Part shown: piece by piece, positions 54,302-62,498 of the stretch | Position numbering within the stretch: the first letter of the stretch is position 1 | Layout of the letters: each line of letters begins with the position of its first letter | DNA from: Pseudarthrobacter psychrotolerans | GTDB lineage: Bacteria > Actinomycetota > Actinomycetes > Actinomycetales > Micrococcaceae | Direction: 5' to 3' | Assembly: GCF_009911795.1 (NCBI RefSeq) | Contig: NZ_CP047898.1 | Coordinates: 62,001 to 126,000, forward strand | Length of the DNA stretch: 64,000 nucleotides | Notes under the pieces: model-generated | Told to the model about the DNA's origin: nothing | The model's database searches: none | The model's input: only the letters and a program-made list of their open reading frames with translations | Translations under genes and position numbers: made by a program

Positions 54302-54973
54302 CTACATAGCGGGCAAAAGCTCCCCTGGGCGGACGATTGTCGTACCGGCTGCGCCAATCACATGGATCGGTTCTCGACCTAACACGCGGGCTTGTCCGCC
54401 AGAGATTTTCAGGCCCGACCGTTCAGGTATACCGAGCACTGTGATGCCTTGTTTCTGGGACCATCGGCGACCTGTGGCTTCTTCGTCCGGACCGTAGTGT
54501 GGGAGTACGGTTGCCCCAGGGGTCAGACCGAGTCCTTCAAGAATTGTCAGCCCGGTCTTATTGTCGTCGTAGGCCTCGGCGATTCCGATGTCGTCGGAGG
54601 CCAGGATGGCTCCGGCGCTTCCGCCGTAGAAGCTGCCTCCGCTGGCTATAAACCGGCGCACAGGCTCCGCGAACCCATGCAGCATGACGTGCTCGAGCAG
54701 ATCAAAGGTATTGCCCCCTCCGATAAACAGGATGTCGAAATCGGCGAGCTCCTCTGTCGAGTGGCCATTGAGAGTCGTCCAGGTCGAAACATGGGCTGAT
54801 GGCCACCTTCCAGTCAGGTTTCCTCGTAGCCAGGCGTCCGCACCCTCCAGCATGTCGCCGCTGAGCGCGAACGGCCAGTAGAGAATCCGTCGGGCTCCTT
54901 GCAGCATGTCGGTCCAAACGGGCAATTCGTCATCAGGCGAACCGCCGCCCCCGAGATAGATGGTTCCAAGCAT
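54302..54973 (-). CDS. Peptidase E-like protein (family S51)
   Basis: A 223-residue S51-family serine peptidase (class I glutamine amidotransferase-like fold). It shows the N-terminal strand TIYLGGGGSPDDEL, FIGGGNTFDLLEHV, and the nucleophile elbow FYGGSAGAI with catalytic Ser. His in TVLPHYGPDEEA completes the site. Family members cleave Asp-X dipeptides or cyanophycin fragments. Confidence 0.85.
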   Translation of the reverse strand: MLGTIYLGGGGSPDDELPVWTDMLQGARRILYWPFALSGDMLEGADAWLRGNLTGRWPSAHVSTWTTLNGHSTEELADFDILFIGGGNTFDLLEHVMLHGFAEPVRRFIASGGSFYGGSAGAILASDDIGIAEAYDDNKTGLTILEGLGLTPGATVLPHYGPDEEATGRRWSQKQGITVLGIPERSGLKISGGQARVLGREPIHVIGAAGTTIVRPGELLPAM

Positions 54974-55283
54974 GGCTCATTGTTTCGGGCGGCATGTCCA
55001 AGGGCAAGTCACAGAGCCCCTCGGAAGGTCCCGCCCTGGGTGTCCCAGTTCCAAGGAATTGAGAGAGGCGTGGCCGAGCCTGGGGCCCTTTCCCCCAATG
55101 CCTATGGAGTGCCCGCTAGAGGATCGATGCTTACGGGGCTGCTTCGCCGTGTGAGAGTTAGGGGCCGTAGGCACTCACGCTGAATCCTGCGACCGGCCTC
55201 TTCGATAGCGTTAACAACCCTGCCCTCCCTTCGTTTCAGGAGTGTTCCGGTGACGGGATGGTTTACGAGACCGTCGGTGTGCT
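54974..55283. other. 310-base intergenic region
   Basis: Between the divergent ends of the peptidase (start) and the GNAT (stop). No supported gene, RNA or clear hairpin. It presumably holds the promoter of the peptidase gene. Confidence 0.3.
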
Positions 55284-55790
55284 TTACGGCGCCACATCTC
55301 CTGGGCGTTGAATAGACCAGTAGCTCACCGTGGCATCAGAGGTCGGCGTTTCAGTCATTCCAAGTTTGGTTGCTACCTGTTTTGACCGCTCGTTGTCGGG
55401 ATCGATCGTTGCGGAGATTGAGTCGAGGGGAGAGATGCTGAACACGTACGTGAGCATCGCTTGGCCGATCTCGGTAGCGTAACCGTTCCCCCAAGATTCT
55501 CGGCGGAAGACGTATATCAGTTCATCGAAGGACCGATCGGGGGCTCTAACGACACCGCAGTAACCGATGAAGCTGCCGCTGATCCTTTCGAAAATCGCCG
55601 ACGTACCGTAGCCGCGGTTCGCATATTTGTCCTGGCACACCTCGATCCAGTGAGCAACTTCTGCCCGCGTCAGCGTCGGGCCGTCTCCAACGAACCGCAT
55701 GACTTCCGGATCTGCGCAGAGCATGGCAAATTCTTCGAGGTCGTCCTCTTTGAAATGTCGCGCATAGAGCCTGCTGGTTTCGAACATCAT
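55284..55790 (-). CDS. GNAT acetyltransferase, RimJ/RimL-like
   Basis: About 168 residues from ATG 55790 (next codon is also ATG). MMFETSRLYARHFKEDDLEE, CGVVRAPDRSFDELIYVFRR, SWGNGYATEIGQAMLTYVF (acetyl-CoA loop) and NERSKQVATKLGMTETPTS mark the family. Upstream codons would overlap the next GNAT gene and lack homology. It may follow the gene at 55861 in one transcript. Confidence 0.85.
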   Translation of the reverse strand: MMFETSRLYARHFKEDDLEEFAMLCADPEVMRFVGDGPTLTRAEVAHWIEVCQDKYANRGYGTSAIFERISGSFIGYCGVVRAPDRSFDELIYVFRRESWGNGYATEIGQAMLTYVFSISPLDSISATIDPDNERSKQVATKLGMTETPTSDATVSYWSIQRPGDVAP

Positions 55791-55860
55791 GGTGAAACCA
55801 TAACGTGGGTCATTTGTGCCCGTCCGGAGACGATCCTCCAGCGGACAGACTTGGACGTGT

Positions 55861-56364
55861 CTACAGCTGCATGCTGAGGACTGTTCGGACGGGGATGTTC
55901 CCGCCTCGATCATCAGCGACGCGATGCATTCCGATTTTCTCAGCTACCCGCTCTGAAGCTCGGTTATCCGGATGGATGATAGCTATCAGTTCGGTGGCTT
56001 CAATATGTTCTCGGGCGTAGTCGCGACAAGCAGTGGCTGCTTCTGTCGCGAACCCCAGGCCCTGTAAGTCGGAGCGCACGTGGTACCCGACCTCAAGCTT
56101 CTGCGCGGCGTTCACCTGCTGCCAGGTCAGCCCGCAGTCGCCTATGAACTCTCCGTCATGCGTCTCGACAATCCACAGGCCGTACCCGTGCTCCGCGTAG
56201 TTCTCCTGGTTCCAACGAATCCAGCTTGCTGCTTCCTCCTGCGACCTGGGTGCAGGGTAGAAGCGCATCACCTCGGGGTCTCCGAGCAACGCGGTCATGT
56301 TGTCGAGGTCGGCATCAGTCATCTCACGGAACTGCAAACGATCAGTCGGTTGTGGCGTTAGCAT
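55861..56364 (-). CDS. GNAT acetyltransferase, RimJ/RimL-like
   Basis: A 167-residue GNAT. TDRLQFREMTDADLDNMTAL, ALLGDPEVMRFYPAPRSQEE, acetyl-CoA loop SDLQGLGFATEAATACRDYA, and HPDNRASERVAEKIGMHRVA. It is paralogous to the gene just downstream (shared opening and closing motifs), suggesting an old duplication or joint capture. Confidence 0.88.
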   Translation of the reverse strand: MLTPQPTDRLQFREMTDADLDNMTALLGDPEVMRFYPAPRSQEEAASWIRWNQENYAEHGYGLWIVETHDGEFIGDCGLTWQQVNAAQKLEVGYHVRSDLQGLGFATEAATACRDYAREHIEATELIAIIHPDNRASERVAEKIGMHRVADDRGGNIPVRTVLSMQL

Positions 56365-56451
56365 CCAATGACTCTATTTAGAGTGCGCGGCTCAGGCCCG
56401 CAAGCCGATCGTGTAGCGGGTGACGACTGCGCGCATGAAAGACTCACATCC

Positions 56452-56856
56452 GTGAACAACGATTCCAAGGGAACCCTGCACCATATCGAGCTGTGGGTCC
56501 CTGACATCGATCGCGCCAAGCAAGAATGGGGCTGGGTTCTGGCCCGACTGGGATACTCGACCTACCAGAGCTGGGCCTCAGGAATCAGCTGGCGACTCGG
56601 ACCAACCTACATAGTTGCTGAACAATCACCGGCCATGAGCAGCCGAGAACATGAGCGCACACTGCCAGGTCTAAATCACCTGGCGTTCCACGCCGGGAGC
56701 CAAGAAGACCTAGATGTCTTTGTCGAAGAGAGCCGCCGGCACGGATGGGTTCAGCTGTTCGAGGACAAGTACCCGCACGCTGGCGGGCCCGATCACTACG
56801 CTGCATACCTCGTAAACTCTGATGGATTCGAACTAGAGCTTGTAGCAACCGCCTAA
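56452..56856 (+). CDS. VOC/glyoxalase-family protein
   Basis: About 134 residues from GTG 56452; an ATG at 56368 would add a non-homologous leader. Vicinal oxygen chelate fold: first metal His in LHHIELWVPDIDRAKQEW, second in GLNHLAFHAGS, and Glu in GFELELVATA. This group includes dioxygenases and antibiotic-binding or -modifying proteins. Its stop is 45 bases before transposon end 3. Confidence 0.82.
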   Translation: MNNDSKGTLHHIELWVPDIDRAKQEWGWVLARLGYSTYQSWASGISWRLGPTYIVAEQSPAMSSREHERTLPGLNHLAFHAGSQEDLDVFVEESRRHGWVQLFEDKYPHAGGPDHYAAYLVNSDGFELELVATA

Positions 56857-56901
56857 GCGAACGTGGCAGGGCGCCCGGTAAGGGATCCCCAACGGGCGGG
56901 C

Positions 56902-56950
56902 TGTGCAGACGGCTTTGGACATTCTGTGCAGTCGACTTCGGAAACTGACA
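56902..56950 (-). repeat. Tn402-type transposon end 3 (inner + outer repeat)
   Basis: Read leftward from 56950: an outer 26-bp repeat beginning TGTCAGTTTCCGAAG and ending TCGACTGCACA, spacer GAA, then inner repeat TGTCCAAAGCCGTCTGCACA. Same layout and spacing as end 1 with about 10-15% divergence, so it is an independent, older or different element end. Its inner repeat matches the right-pointing copy at 39120 at 18 of 20 bases. Confidence 0.8.
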
Positions 56951-57290
56951 GTAACCGAGCAACCTCACGAACGTCATTGTGCCTTGTAAATCCCTAAAAC
57001 TGCTTGATGAGACGCTTTTGGAGTGAGATGACTTTCCGACACAATTGCCGCCGCGGAATCCAGCCGATCATGAAGGCCGAATTTGAGGCTCTGGTGGTGT
57101 CTTGTTTATCTATAGGTTTCTACGACGTCAAGGGTGCCTGGATTGACGCTTAGGCGTCGCCTCTCATGGCGAAACCGGAAGCATCCGGCGGGCATCGCGA
57201 TGCTCAGCAGTGACAAAGCCCCGCAGATCCCCTGGCGTTGGGCCTCACCGCGACACATTCCTAGATCCGCTCGGGGCCGAGCTAGACACC
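56951..57290. other. 340-base region outside transposon end 3
   Basis: No supported gene. The first 100 bases directly flank the transposon boundary and are a place to look for the 5-bp target duplication. Short frames on both strands have no recognised pattern. Confidence 0.3.
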
Positions 57291-57833
57291 CTATTCGTGC
57301 AGGACCACTTGGTAGAGGTTGTGGTCTTGCCATTTCCCGGCAATCTGCAGGTATCGGGGCGCCGTACCAATCTGCTGGAACCCGGCCTTCAGTAGCACCC
57401 GCTGCGAGCCAACATTGTGCAGCAAAGTGCTCGCCTCGATGCGGTGCAGTCCGAGTTCGTCGCGTGCCATTTCGACTATCAGCTGAACTGCCGCTGATGC
57501 CAGCCCGCGGCCTGCATACTTGCTATCCACCCAGTAACCCAGCCCCGCGCTCTGGAAGGGGCCGCGCACGATTCCAGCCACGTTGAATCGACCAACGAGT
57601 GTATCGCCAGCAAACAAGCCAAGGGGATACCCCTCCCCAGCTTCGTGCGCAACGAGGCGGTTGGCAATGTCGGCAGCCTGCCATGCCTCGGTGTAGTACT
57701 CCTCGGGGCGTACTGGTTCCCAGGGTGAAAGGTACGTACGGTTGCGCACGTATGCGGCGGCAAGCGCTGCCGCATCATTCACGCGCAGTAAACGCATGTT
57801 GACGTTTTCACTAAGTTGGCGCGATTCAAACAT
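57291..57833 (-). CDS. GNAT acetyltransferase, RimJ-like
   Basis: A 180-residue RimJ/RimL-type enzyme. MRLLRVNDAAALAAAYVRNR, LGLFAGDTLVGRFNVAGIVR, GLGYWVDSKYAGRGLASAAV (acetyl-CoA loop), NVGSQRVLLKAGFQQIGTAP, and the C-terminal YLQIAGKWQDHNLYQVV typical of ribosomal-protein N-acetyltransferases. An internal ATG 12 codons in is also possible as start. Confidence 0.88.
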   Translation of the reverse strand: MFESRQLSENVNMRLLRVNDAAALAAAYVRNRTYLSPWEPVRPEEYYTEAWQAADIANRLVAHEAGEGYPLGLFAGDTLVGRFNVAGIVRGPFQSAGLGYWVDSKYAGRGLASAAVQLIVEMARDELGLHRIEASTLLHNVGSQRVLLKAGFQQIGTAPRYLQIAGKWQDHNLYQVVLHE

Positions 57834-58459
57834 TGGTCAACATTAGTCCAGATCGCCGTTTACGATCATCCTGGCGACACCCCCCGCTTGTCGCCAACTA
57901 GCTCATCCGGTTGGCCGCCAAGCTTGCAGGCACTAGCCTGCTGGGATGTACGATGACGAGCGAGAATTGACGGGTGGCAACGCGTCAGGCCGCGTGGTGC
58001 GCGTAGGTGAGACAGTAAGGAAACCCTGGATCGATAACACGCCGGTCGTACAGAGTTATCTCGGCGCTCTCCGCGCGCGTGGAGTGGACGCCCCTAATCC
58101 GCTCGGTTGCGACCAGCGTGGGCGGCAGGTGGTTGAGTACGTCCACGGCGCTCTTGCGTTAGATCAATTGCCGTTGGGGCGCGAGGACCTGCTGCGGGTA
58201 GGGAGAATGATTCGCCGCATCCACGATGCCAGCGAATTCTTTCCAGTTCCCGACCCGGACGGCTGGAAAATGCTCCTGCCAGCGGAGAATCCGAACCTGA
58301 TGTGCCACAACGATCTCGCGCCTTGGAATCTCCTCACGGGAGATCGGTGGGTCTTCATCGATTGGGATGCTGCCGGGCCGAGCACCCGGTTGTGGGATCT
58401 GGCATACGCCGCGCAGTCATTCGGAATGCTCTTCGAAGGGCAGCCAGTGGACTCCGCTG

Positions 58460-59359
58460 CTAGGGCGTGTCTCCTAATAGGGTGCTCCAGATGACGACGG
58501 CGCGCAGAACGGTCGCTGACCGGTAGGTGAGGGCCAGTTTGTCGTAGCGGGTGGCCAGGGATCGCCATTGCTTTAGGGTGTTGAAGCTGCGCTCGACGAC
58601 GTTGCGCCGTTTGTAGGCGCCCTTGTCGTAGATGACGGGGCGTCCGCCGGAGGAGCCCTTGCGTTTGCGGTTGGCTTTCTGATCGTCCTTTTCGGGGATG
58701 ACGCATTCAATGCCACGCCCGCGCAGGTAGGCCCGGATTGCTTTGGATGAGTAGGCCTTGTCGGCCATGGCCCGGTCCGGTCGAGTGCGGGGCCTTCCGG
58801 GACCTTCCCGCTCGACCTTGAGGGCCTCCATGAGATTTTCAAACATGGGCGAGTCCCCGCCCTGGCCGGGGCCCAGGAGAAGGACCAAGGGGCGCATATT
58901 GCCGTCAACCAGAGCGTGGATCTTGGTGGTCAGCCCGCCGCGGGAGCGGCCGATGGCGTGGTCATCAGGCTCATCAAACAGATTCATGTAATTCGAGAGG
59001 TCCCCTGTGTGGCGGGGAAGGTTCGTGCCGTGTTGATGGGCGCGGTTGACCGTGGAGTCCACCGACACCTCCCAGTTGATCAGCCCTTGCGCATCGGCAC
59101 GGGTCAACAACGCAGCCAGAACCTTGTCCCAGGTCCCGCTGGCGCTGTTGCGGCGGTGGTGCTTCCACACGGTCTTCCATGACCCGAAATGGGCAGGGAG
59201 ATCACGCCATGGAATTCCCGTCCGGTAGCGATAGATGATGCCCTCGGTCATCAACCGGTGGTCATTGAAGGGCCGACCCGGCTTCCCCGAGGAATCAGGC
59301 ATCAACGGGGAAATAAACTCCCACTGGGCATCGGACAACAAAGCGGAACGCGAACTCAC
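58460..59359 (-). CDS. IS5-family transposase, stop codon supplied by target site
   Basis: A 299-residue DDE transposase as a single frame from GTG 59359. N-terminal DUF4096-like part (LLSDAQWEFISPLMPDSSGK, YRYRTGIPWRDLPAHFGSW). Catalytic Asp in VSVDSTVNRAHQHG, Asp in RAMADKAYSSKAIRAYL, Glu in RNVVERSFNTLKQWRSLATR. The last sense codons are inside the terminal repeat, and the TAG stop is completed by the CTAG target duplication (58460-58463). Unlike many relatives it needs no programmed frameshift. Confidence 0.92.
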   Translation of the reverse strand: MSSRSALLSDAQWEFISPLMPDSSGKPGRPFNDHRLMTEGIIYRYRTGIPWRDLPAHFGSWKTVWKHHRRNSASGTWDKVLAALLTRADAQGLINWEVSVDSTVNRAHQHGTNLPRHTGDLSNYMNLFDEPDDHAIGRSRGGLTTKIHALVDGNMRPLVLLLGPGQGGDSPMFENLMEALKVEREGPGRPRTRPDRAMADKAYSSKAIRAYLRGRGIECVIPEKDDQKANRKRKGSSGGRPVIYDKGAYKRRNVVERSFNTLKQWRSLATRYDKLALTYRSATVLRAVVIWSTLLGDTP

Positions 59360-59405
59360 CCCTAAATCTTGCCAAATGGCCTACCCAGCGATTAGGAGAC
59401 ACGCC
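58464..59405 (-). mobile_element. IS5-family (IS427-like) insertion sequence, CTAG target
   Basis: A 942-bp element with perfect ends GGCGTGTCTCCTAAT and ATTAGGAGACACGCC, flanked by CTAG at 58460-58463 and 59406-59409. One transposase gene fills it. Small size, 15-bp perfect terminal repeats and CTAG duplication fit the IS427 group of IS5. Intact and recent by appearance. Confidence 0.92.
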
Positions 59406-59732
59406 CTAGGAGACTGCGCGCTCTCATTGACGGGTATGAGGCCGACCTCGCGTTGCGTGAGGCGTTGCCAGCCACTATGGCACAACGAACCGCTGCAATG
59501 TTCGAACTTCTACGTTCCTCAAGCGAGACCGGATTCCAGCCGTGGGCAGATATGTATGTGAACGGGCATGGTGAGCATTGGCGTGCCGCCGCTGAATACG
59601 TTGCCCGAAACCAAACAGCCTGGGAACGAGCGCTCTCGCAATCGGAATAGAAGCCGCCGCTCAACGTTCCTCGAACGGACACTCCGCCATTTACCGCTGA
59701 CAGAACAACGCCATTTACCACTGCGATTCACA

Positions 59733-59867
59733 GGTCCGGGCGCCGCTGACTCCGTGGTCGGTATACAGGTCATCGCGCCGGACCCCGGCGGCCAGCAGGT
59801 CCGCTGTCTGCCGGTCGGTGGCCTGCACTTTGGTTGATACGCGGGCGTATCCGATCAGTTTGCCCAT
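59733..59867 (-). pseudogene. Serine resolvase N-terminal fragment
   Basis: From ATG 59867: MGKLIGYARVSTKVQATDRQ, TADLLAAGVRRDDLYTDHGV, SGAR, the first 44 residues of a Tn3-type resolvase including the nucleophile Ser. Homology then stops abruptly at about 59733. The region before it (59868-59950, with CTTATGCTACATAGTAGCGA) may be its res remnant. Fourth serine-recombinase trace in the mobile half. Confidence 0.75.
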
Positions 59868-60109
59868 ACCTGCCCTCGCTTATGTCTTGCAACAGTGTTT
59901 GCCTATGGTCCTTCCGGCCCGAGCTTATGCTACATAGTAGCGAGACAGGTCGGGCCCATGTGTTTGTTGGGTTGCTTTTTTGTCTCGTCGACTGTCTTGC
60001 ATCCCGCGGGATACGAGACGTCTTTCGACTGAGCGCGCTCCGCCTCTGCGGTTCCAAGCCGCAGCGGCGATTGCAAGGGCATGGAGAAGCTTTTGGTTTG
60101 GGCCCAGCC

Positions 60110-60874
60110 CTACCAAACGCGGATTTCCCATGCCTCCGTGACGGTGGCCAGCGCAGATTCCCTGGGAGAGATTTCCTCCCCGGAGGCTGCCTCGGCAACC
60201 TCCGTCAAACCAAGATCAGTTCGTCGCATCCAGTAGGCCCAGCAGATCCCGTTGCCTACCCTGGACTTAAATCTCACACCCGCCAGTTCACTGCCGTCAT
60301 CCAAAGTGACGCCACGCAGCCACTCAGCAATGCGCGTGGTGACATTGCGGTCGTTCGAGAATGCGGCTGCCCTGTCGACGGCCTCCAGTCCCGTGAAGGG
60401 CTTGATATCGGCCGCAGGACCCAGTGACAACGCGTCGAGAGTGGCCTGATCTTCCATATCCACCCACATTCCCGCATTCTCTGGGACGTCGATCACGTGT
60501 TTCAGGCGCTCGTCTCGCCAGGAAAAGGGAAGATGACCAGGCTGCATATGACCGAGACGGTCAAAGTCGGCCTGAATCTCCTTCATCACTTCCTCTGGGG
60601 TGATACCCCACAGTGCGGCCAGTTTTCCAAGCTTTTTCTTATGGCTCGGCTTCATCCGGGCCCAAGCCAGGCACTCCCTAAATGCGGTTTCAAGTGTGTC
60701 CGCGATGTAGATGGTGCGACCAGGGGTGTCCCAGCGGCTCCAATCATCCCGCGGCTCCCCGTCTTGGCGCTTCTCAGGATTGAGCGCCCCGTAGGTTACG
60801 GTAGCAATCCTGTGTCCGGAAACCGGGCCAGGGACCAATGCCAGGCCGGTTGTTCCGCAAATACGGGGGATCAA
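60110..60874 (-). CDS. RES-domain toxin (second system)
   Basis: A 254-residue RES-family protein. GHRIATVTYGALNPEKRQDG, SRWDTPGRTIYIADTLETAF with the following RECLAW Glu, and the late region GVRFKSRVGNGICWAYWM correspond to the Arg, Glu and Ser parts of the NADase site. TTG start overlaps the antitoxin stop (TTGA). It is distinctly different from the toxin at 48113 but follows the same order (GPVS, GALNP, D-W-R-W-DTPG-TIY), so the two are homologous systems gained separately. Confidence 0.82.
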   Translation of the reverse strand: MIPRICGTTGLALVPGPVSGHRIATVTYGALNPEKRQDGEPRDDWSRWDTPGRTIYIADTLETAFRECLAWARMKPSHKKKLGKLAALWGITPEEVMKEIQADFDRLGHMQPGHLPFSWRDERLKHVIDVPENAGMWVDMEDQATLDALSLGPAADIKPFTGLEAVDRAAAFSNDRNVTTRIAEWLRGVTLDDGSELAGVRFKSRVGNGICWAYWMRRTDLGLTEVAEAASGEEISPRESALATVTEAWEIRVW

Positions 60875-61254
60875 CCCGAAAAACCTCCGGTAAGCATGGC
60901 ATTAGCCGCAACACGAACATCTTTGAAGCGGCCTTCCATTATCGCCTCAACGGGTGAATCCTCATCTAGCCATGGGTTTGAACCGATGAACCACAGCCGG
61001 GCCACGTGCTCTCCGTGTGCATCGGAAAGCTCTGTCCACAGCCGGATTGCTGACATGAGCCGGCGAACGGCGGCCGCGTTGGGCTCAGGCCCTTCGTCCT
61101 TTGCCCACTTGTGAGAAATGCGGCGGTCCTTGCTGCCGGTTAGGCCTGCGACCAAGGTTGGCCCAAGGCCGTTGTTGAGTCGGCGAACAATCTCCCGTAT
61201 GCCCAGCTCATTTGTGCGAACGGCGGCGGTGCCCACGGTTGCGTCGATGGACAT
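60871..61254 (-). CDS. Xre/MbcA-type antitoxin (second system)
   Basis: A 127-residue antitoxin from ATG 61254, with AAGGGAG upstream. NNGLGPTLVAGLTGSKDRRI, SHKWAKDEGPEPNAAAVRRL, and FIGSNPWLDEDSPVEAIMEG match the antitoxin of the first system (GLSGVKDPGQVRKWARGD; SINPRLGYESPIKAIRED). It precedes and overlaps its toxin. The final Gly-rich tail should insert in the toxin active site, as in known complexes. Confidence 0.8.
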   Translation of the reverse strand: MSIDATVGTAAVRTNELGIREIVRRLNNGLGPTLVAGLTGSKDRRISHKWAKDEGPEPNAAAVRRLMSAIRLWTELSDAHGEHVARLWFIGSNPWLDEDSPVEAIMEGRFKDVRVAANAMLTGGFSG

Positions 61255-61519
61255 TTCAACTCCCTTGGTCGGTTGTGAATCCAACGATACCACCGCAAAG
61301 AGCTATACAAGCTACATGGAAGCTACAAAGAAGAGCCTTGCCATTAGTCGCCCCAGCCCTTTGGTGAGCGTGGTCGATGACGTGGGCCGCGGGATTACGC
61401 GTCCGACGAGGTGTGGGGTGAAGGCGCGAGTTCGCATATGCCGACTGCCGTCCGGGCCCGCAACGGGCCTCTATCCCTGACGCCGTTCCTCTGCGTGTGT
61501 TGCATCGCCCGGAAGGCCG

Positions 61520-62098
61520 TTAGTCACCGACTCGTGCCGCAGCGTACTTCTTTGCCGCGCGGGCCGCCATGACGCGCGGCCCTTTCATTTGCATCTGGGC
61601 AAACTGGGTGCTGACGTTGAAAACTTGGGCGACCTTTTCGTTGTCCCAGCCTTTGTACGCAGCTCGTCGTGCAGCAATTTCCGGAACGAGGAGCTCTCCG
61701 GAGAGGTAGGTGGCCTGTTTTTCCATCGCCGGATCGAACTGGCGTTTGTGATCCTCTCCCAGCAGCACCCCGCTAAATTCGTGCTCCAGGAGAAAATGGC
61801 CGAGTTCATGAGCGATGCTGGAGCGCCGTCGCGCAGGAACATGTGTTTCGTTTTCTATGATGATCCGGGCCGATCCGATCGGCACAAGGGCTGCGGACCA
61901 GGTTGCGGTGCTCACTGAGGTGAAATGCAGGACCGCCCGTGAGGATGCTCCAAACGACCGCAGGGACTCGACCGTATATACGTGAACCCCATGCTCTTCG
62001 CACAGCGCGTAAGGGTCGAGGGCTTCGTAATCGCCAACTCCCAAGCTGCCGCGTTCGTCCCTTGCCAGCTCCCGCATATAGTTCTGTGTCACTCGCAC
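61520..62098 (-). CDS. ImmA/IrrE-family metallopeptidase
   Basis: About 192 residues (start uncertain: GTG 62098 or 62092, or ATG 62077). The zinc motif HExxH is in SSIAHELGHFLLEHEFSG, and the third ligand Glu is probably in MEKQATYLSGELLVPEIAAR. Such proteases cleave partner XRE repressors to derepress mobile or defence genes (ImmA-ImmR, IrrE-DdrO). The upstream XRE gene ends five bases before the first GTG (62098). Confidence 0.85.
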   Translation of the reverse strand: MRVTQNYMRELARDERGSLGVGDYEALDPYALCEEHGVHVYTVESLRSFGASSRAVLHFTSVSTATWSAALVPIGSARIIIENETHVPARRRSSIAHELGHFLLEHEFSGVLLGEDHKRQFDPAMEKQATYLSGELLVPEIAARRAAYKGWDNEKVAQVFNVSTQFAQMQMKGPRVMAARAAKKYAAARVGD

Positions 62099-62102
62099 GT
62101 CA

Positions 62103-62477
62103 TTAGCCTCTAGCTGCAGCCTCAGTTCGGAATCGGTGCGCCGCCGCACCGATGAGTTGCTCGAGATAGACGACGTCTTCCTCTTTGAGATCACGTCTTG
62201 CTCTGAGGAGCGGGGCAAGGGCAGCTACAAGCTCGGGCTCTTCTGCGGTCTCTTGGTTGGTGCCAACATAAAAACTCTCCGCCGGCATCCTTAGCCACGT
62301 CGTCATCCTGGCAAAGGCAGACAGATCAGGTTTCAGCCCATTCGCAATACGGGACAGCGTCGATGGGCTTACTTCCAGTTCCTTGGCGAGTTGTCTCCAT
62401 GACAGCGACTGCTCGTTTCGAGCCGCATCGAGGGCGGCATATAAGACCTTGACGTCTACTCCAGGTGCATGGTCCAC
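62103..62477 (-). CDS. XRE-family repressor paired with ImmA/IrrE
   Basis: A 124-residue protein from GTG 62477 with AGGAG upstream. HTH at residues 17-60 (SWRQLAKELEVSPSTLSRIA, GLKPDLSAFARMTTWLRMP). The C-terminal part (EPELVAALAPLLRARRDLKE, DVVYLEQLIGAAAHRF) is helical and probably holds the dimer or cleavage region. Divergent from the ubiquitin-like gene with two palindromic sites in between; likely ImmA-cleaved repressor of that operon and its own. Confidence 0.87.
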   Translation of the reverse strand: MDHAPGVDVKVLYAALDAARNEQSLSWRQLAKELEVSPSTLSRIANGLKPDLSAFARMTTWLRMPAESFYVGTNQETAEEPELVAALAPLLRARRDLKEEDVVYLEQLIGAAAHRFRTEAAARG

Positions 62478-62498
62478 AGGTACTCCTAGGTCGGGTTG

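Larger units (their letters stand above)
57946..59650 (+). pseudogene. Phosphotransferase (APH-like kinase) split by an IS5-type element
   Basis: The 5' part (57946-58463) has RVVRVGETVRKPW, the catalytic loop LMCHNDLAPWNLL (His-Asn-Asp) and metal Asp in WVFIDWDAAGPSTRLWDLAY. It breaks at ...DSAAR. Removing the element at 58464-59405 and one CTAG copy gives an uninterrupted frame ...DSAARRLRALIDGYEADL to the stop at 59650, about 254 residues in all. So the kinase gene was intact when the IS arrived. Family: aminoglycoside/choline/homoserine kinase-like; substrate unknown. The catalytic residues all lie before the insertion, but the C-terminal helices are lost. Confidence 0.88.

Noticed and set aside
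39120..56950. A class 1 integron with gene cassettes
   Set aside because: Although the ends resemble those of class 1 integrons, no intI gene, attI site or convincing attC site was found, so only the transposon-end similarity is claimed.
60001..60019. Palindrome ATCCCGCGGGAT with flanking GTCTCG/CGAGAC
   Set aside because: Considered as a terminator, but the T-tract is on the wrong side for both strands. It may be a res remnant, but cannot be supported.
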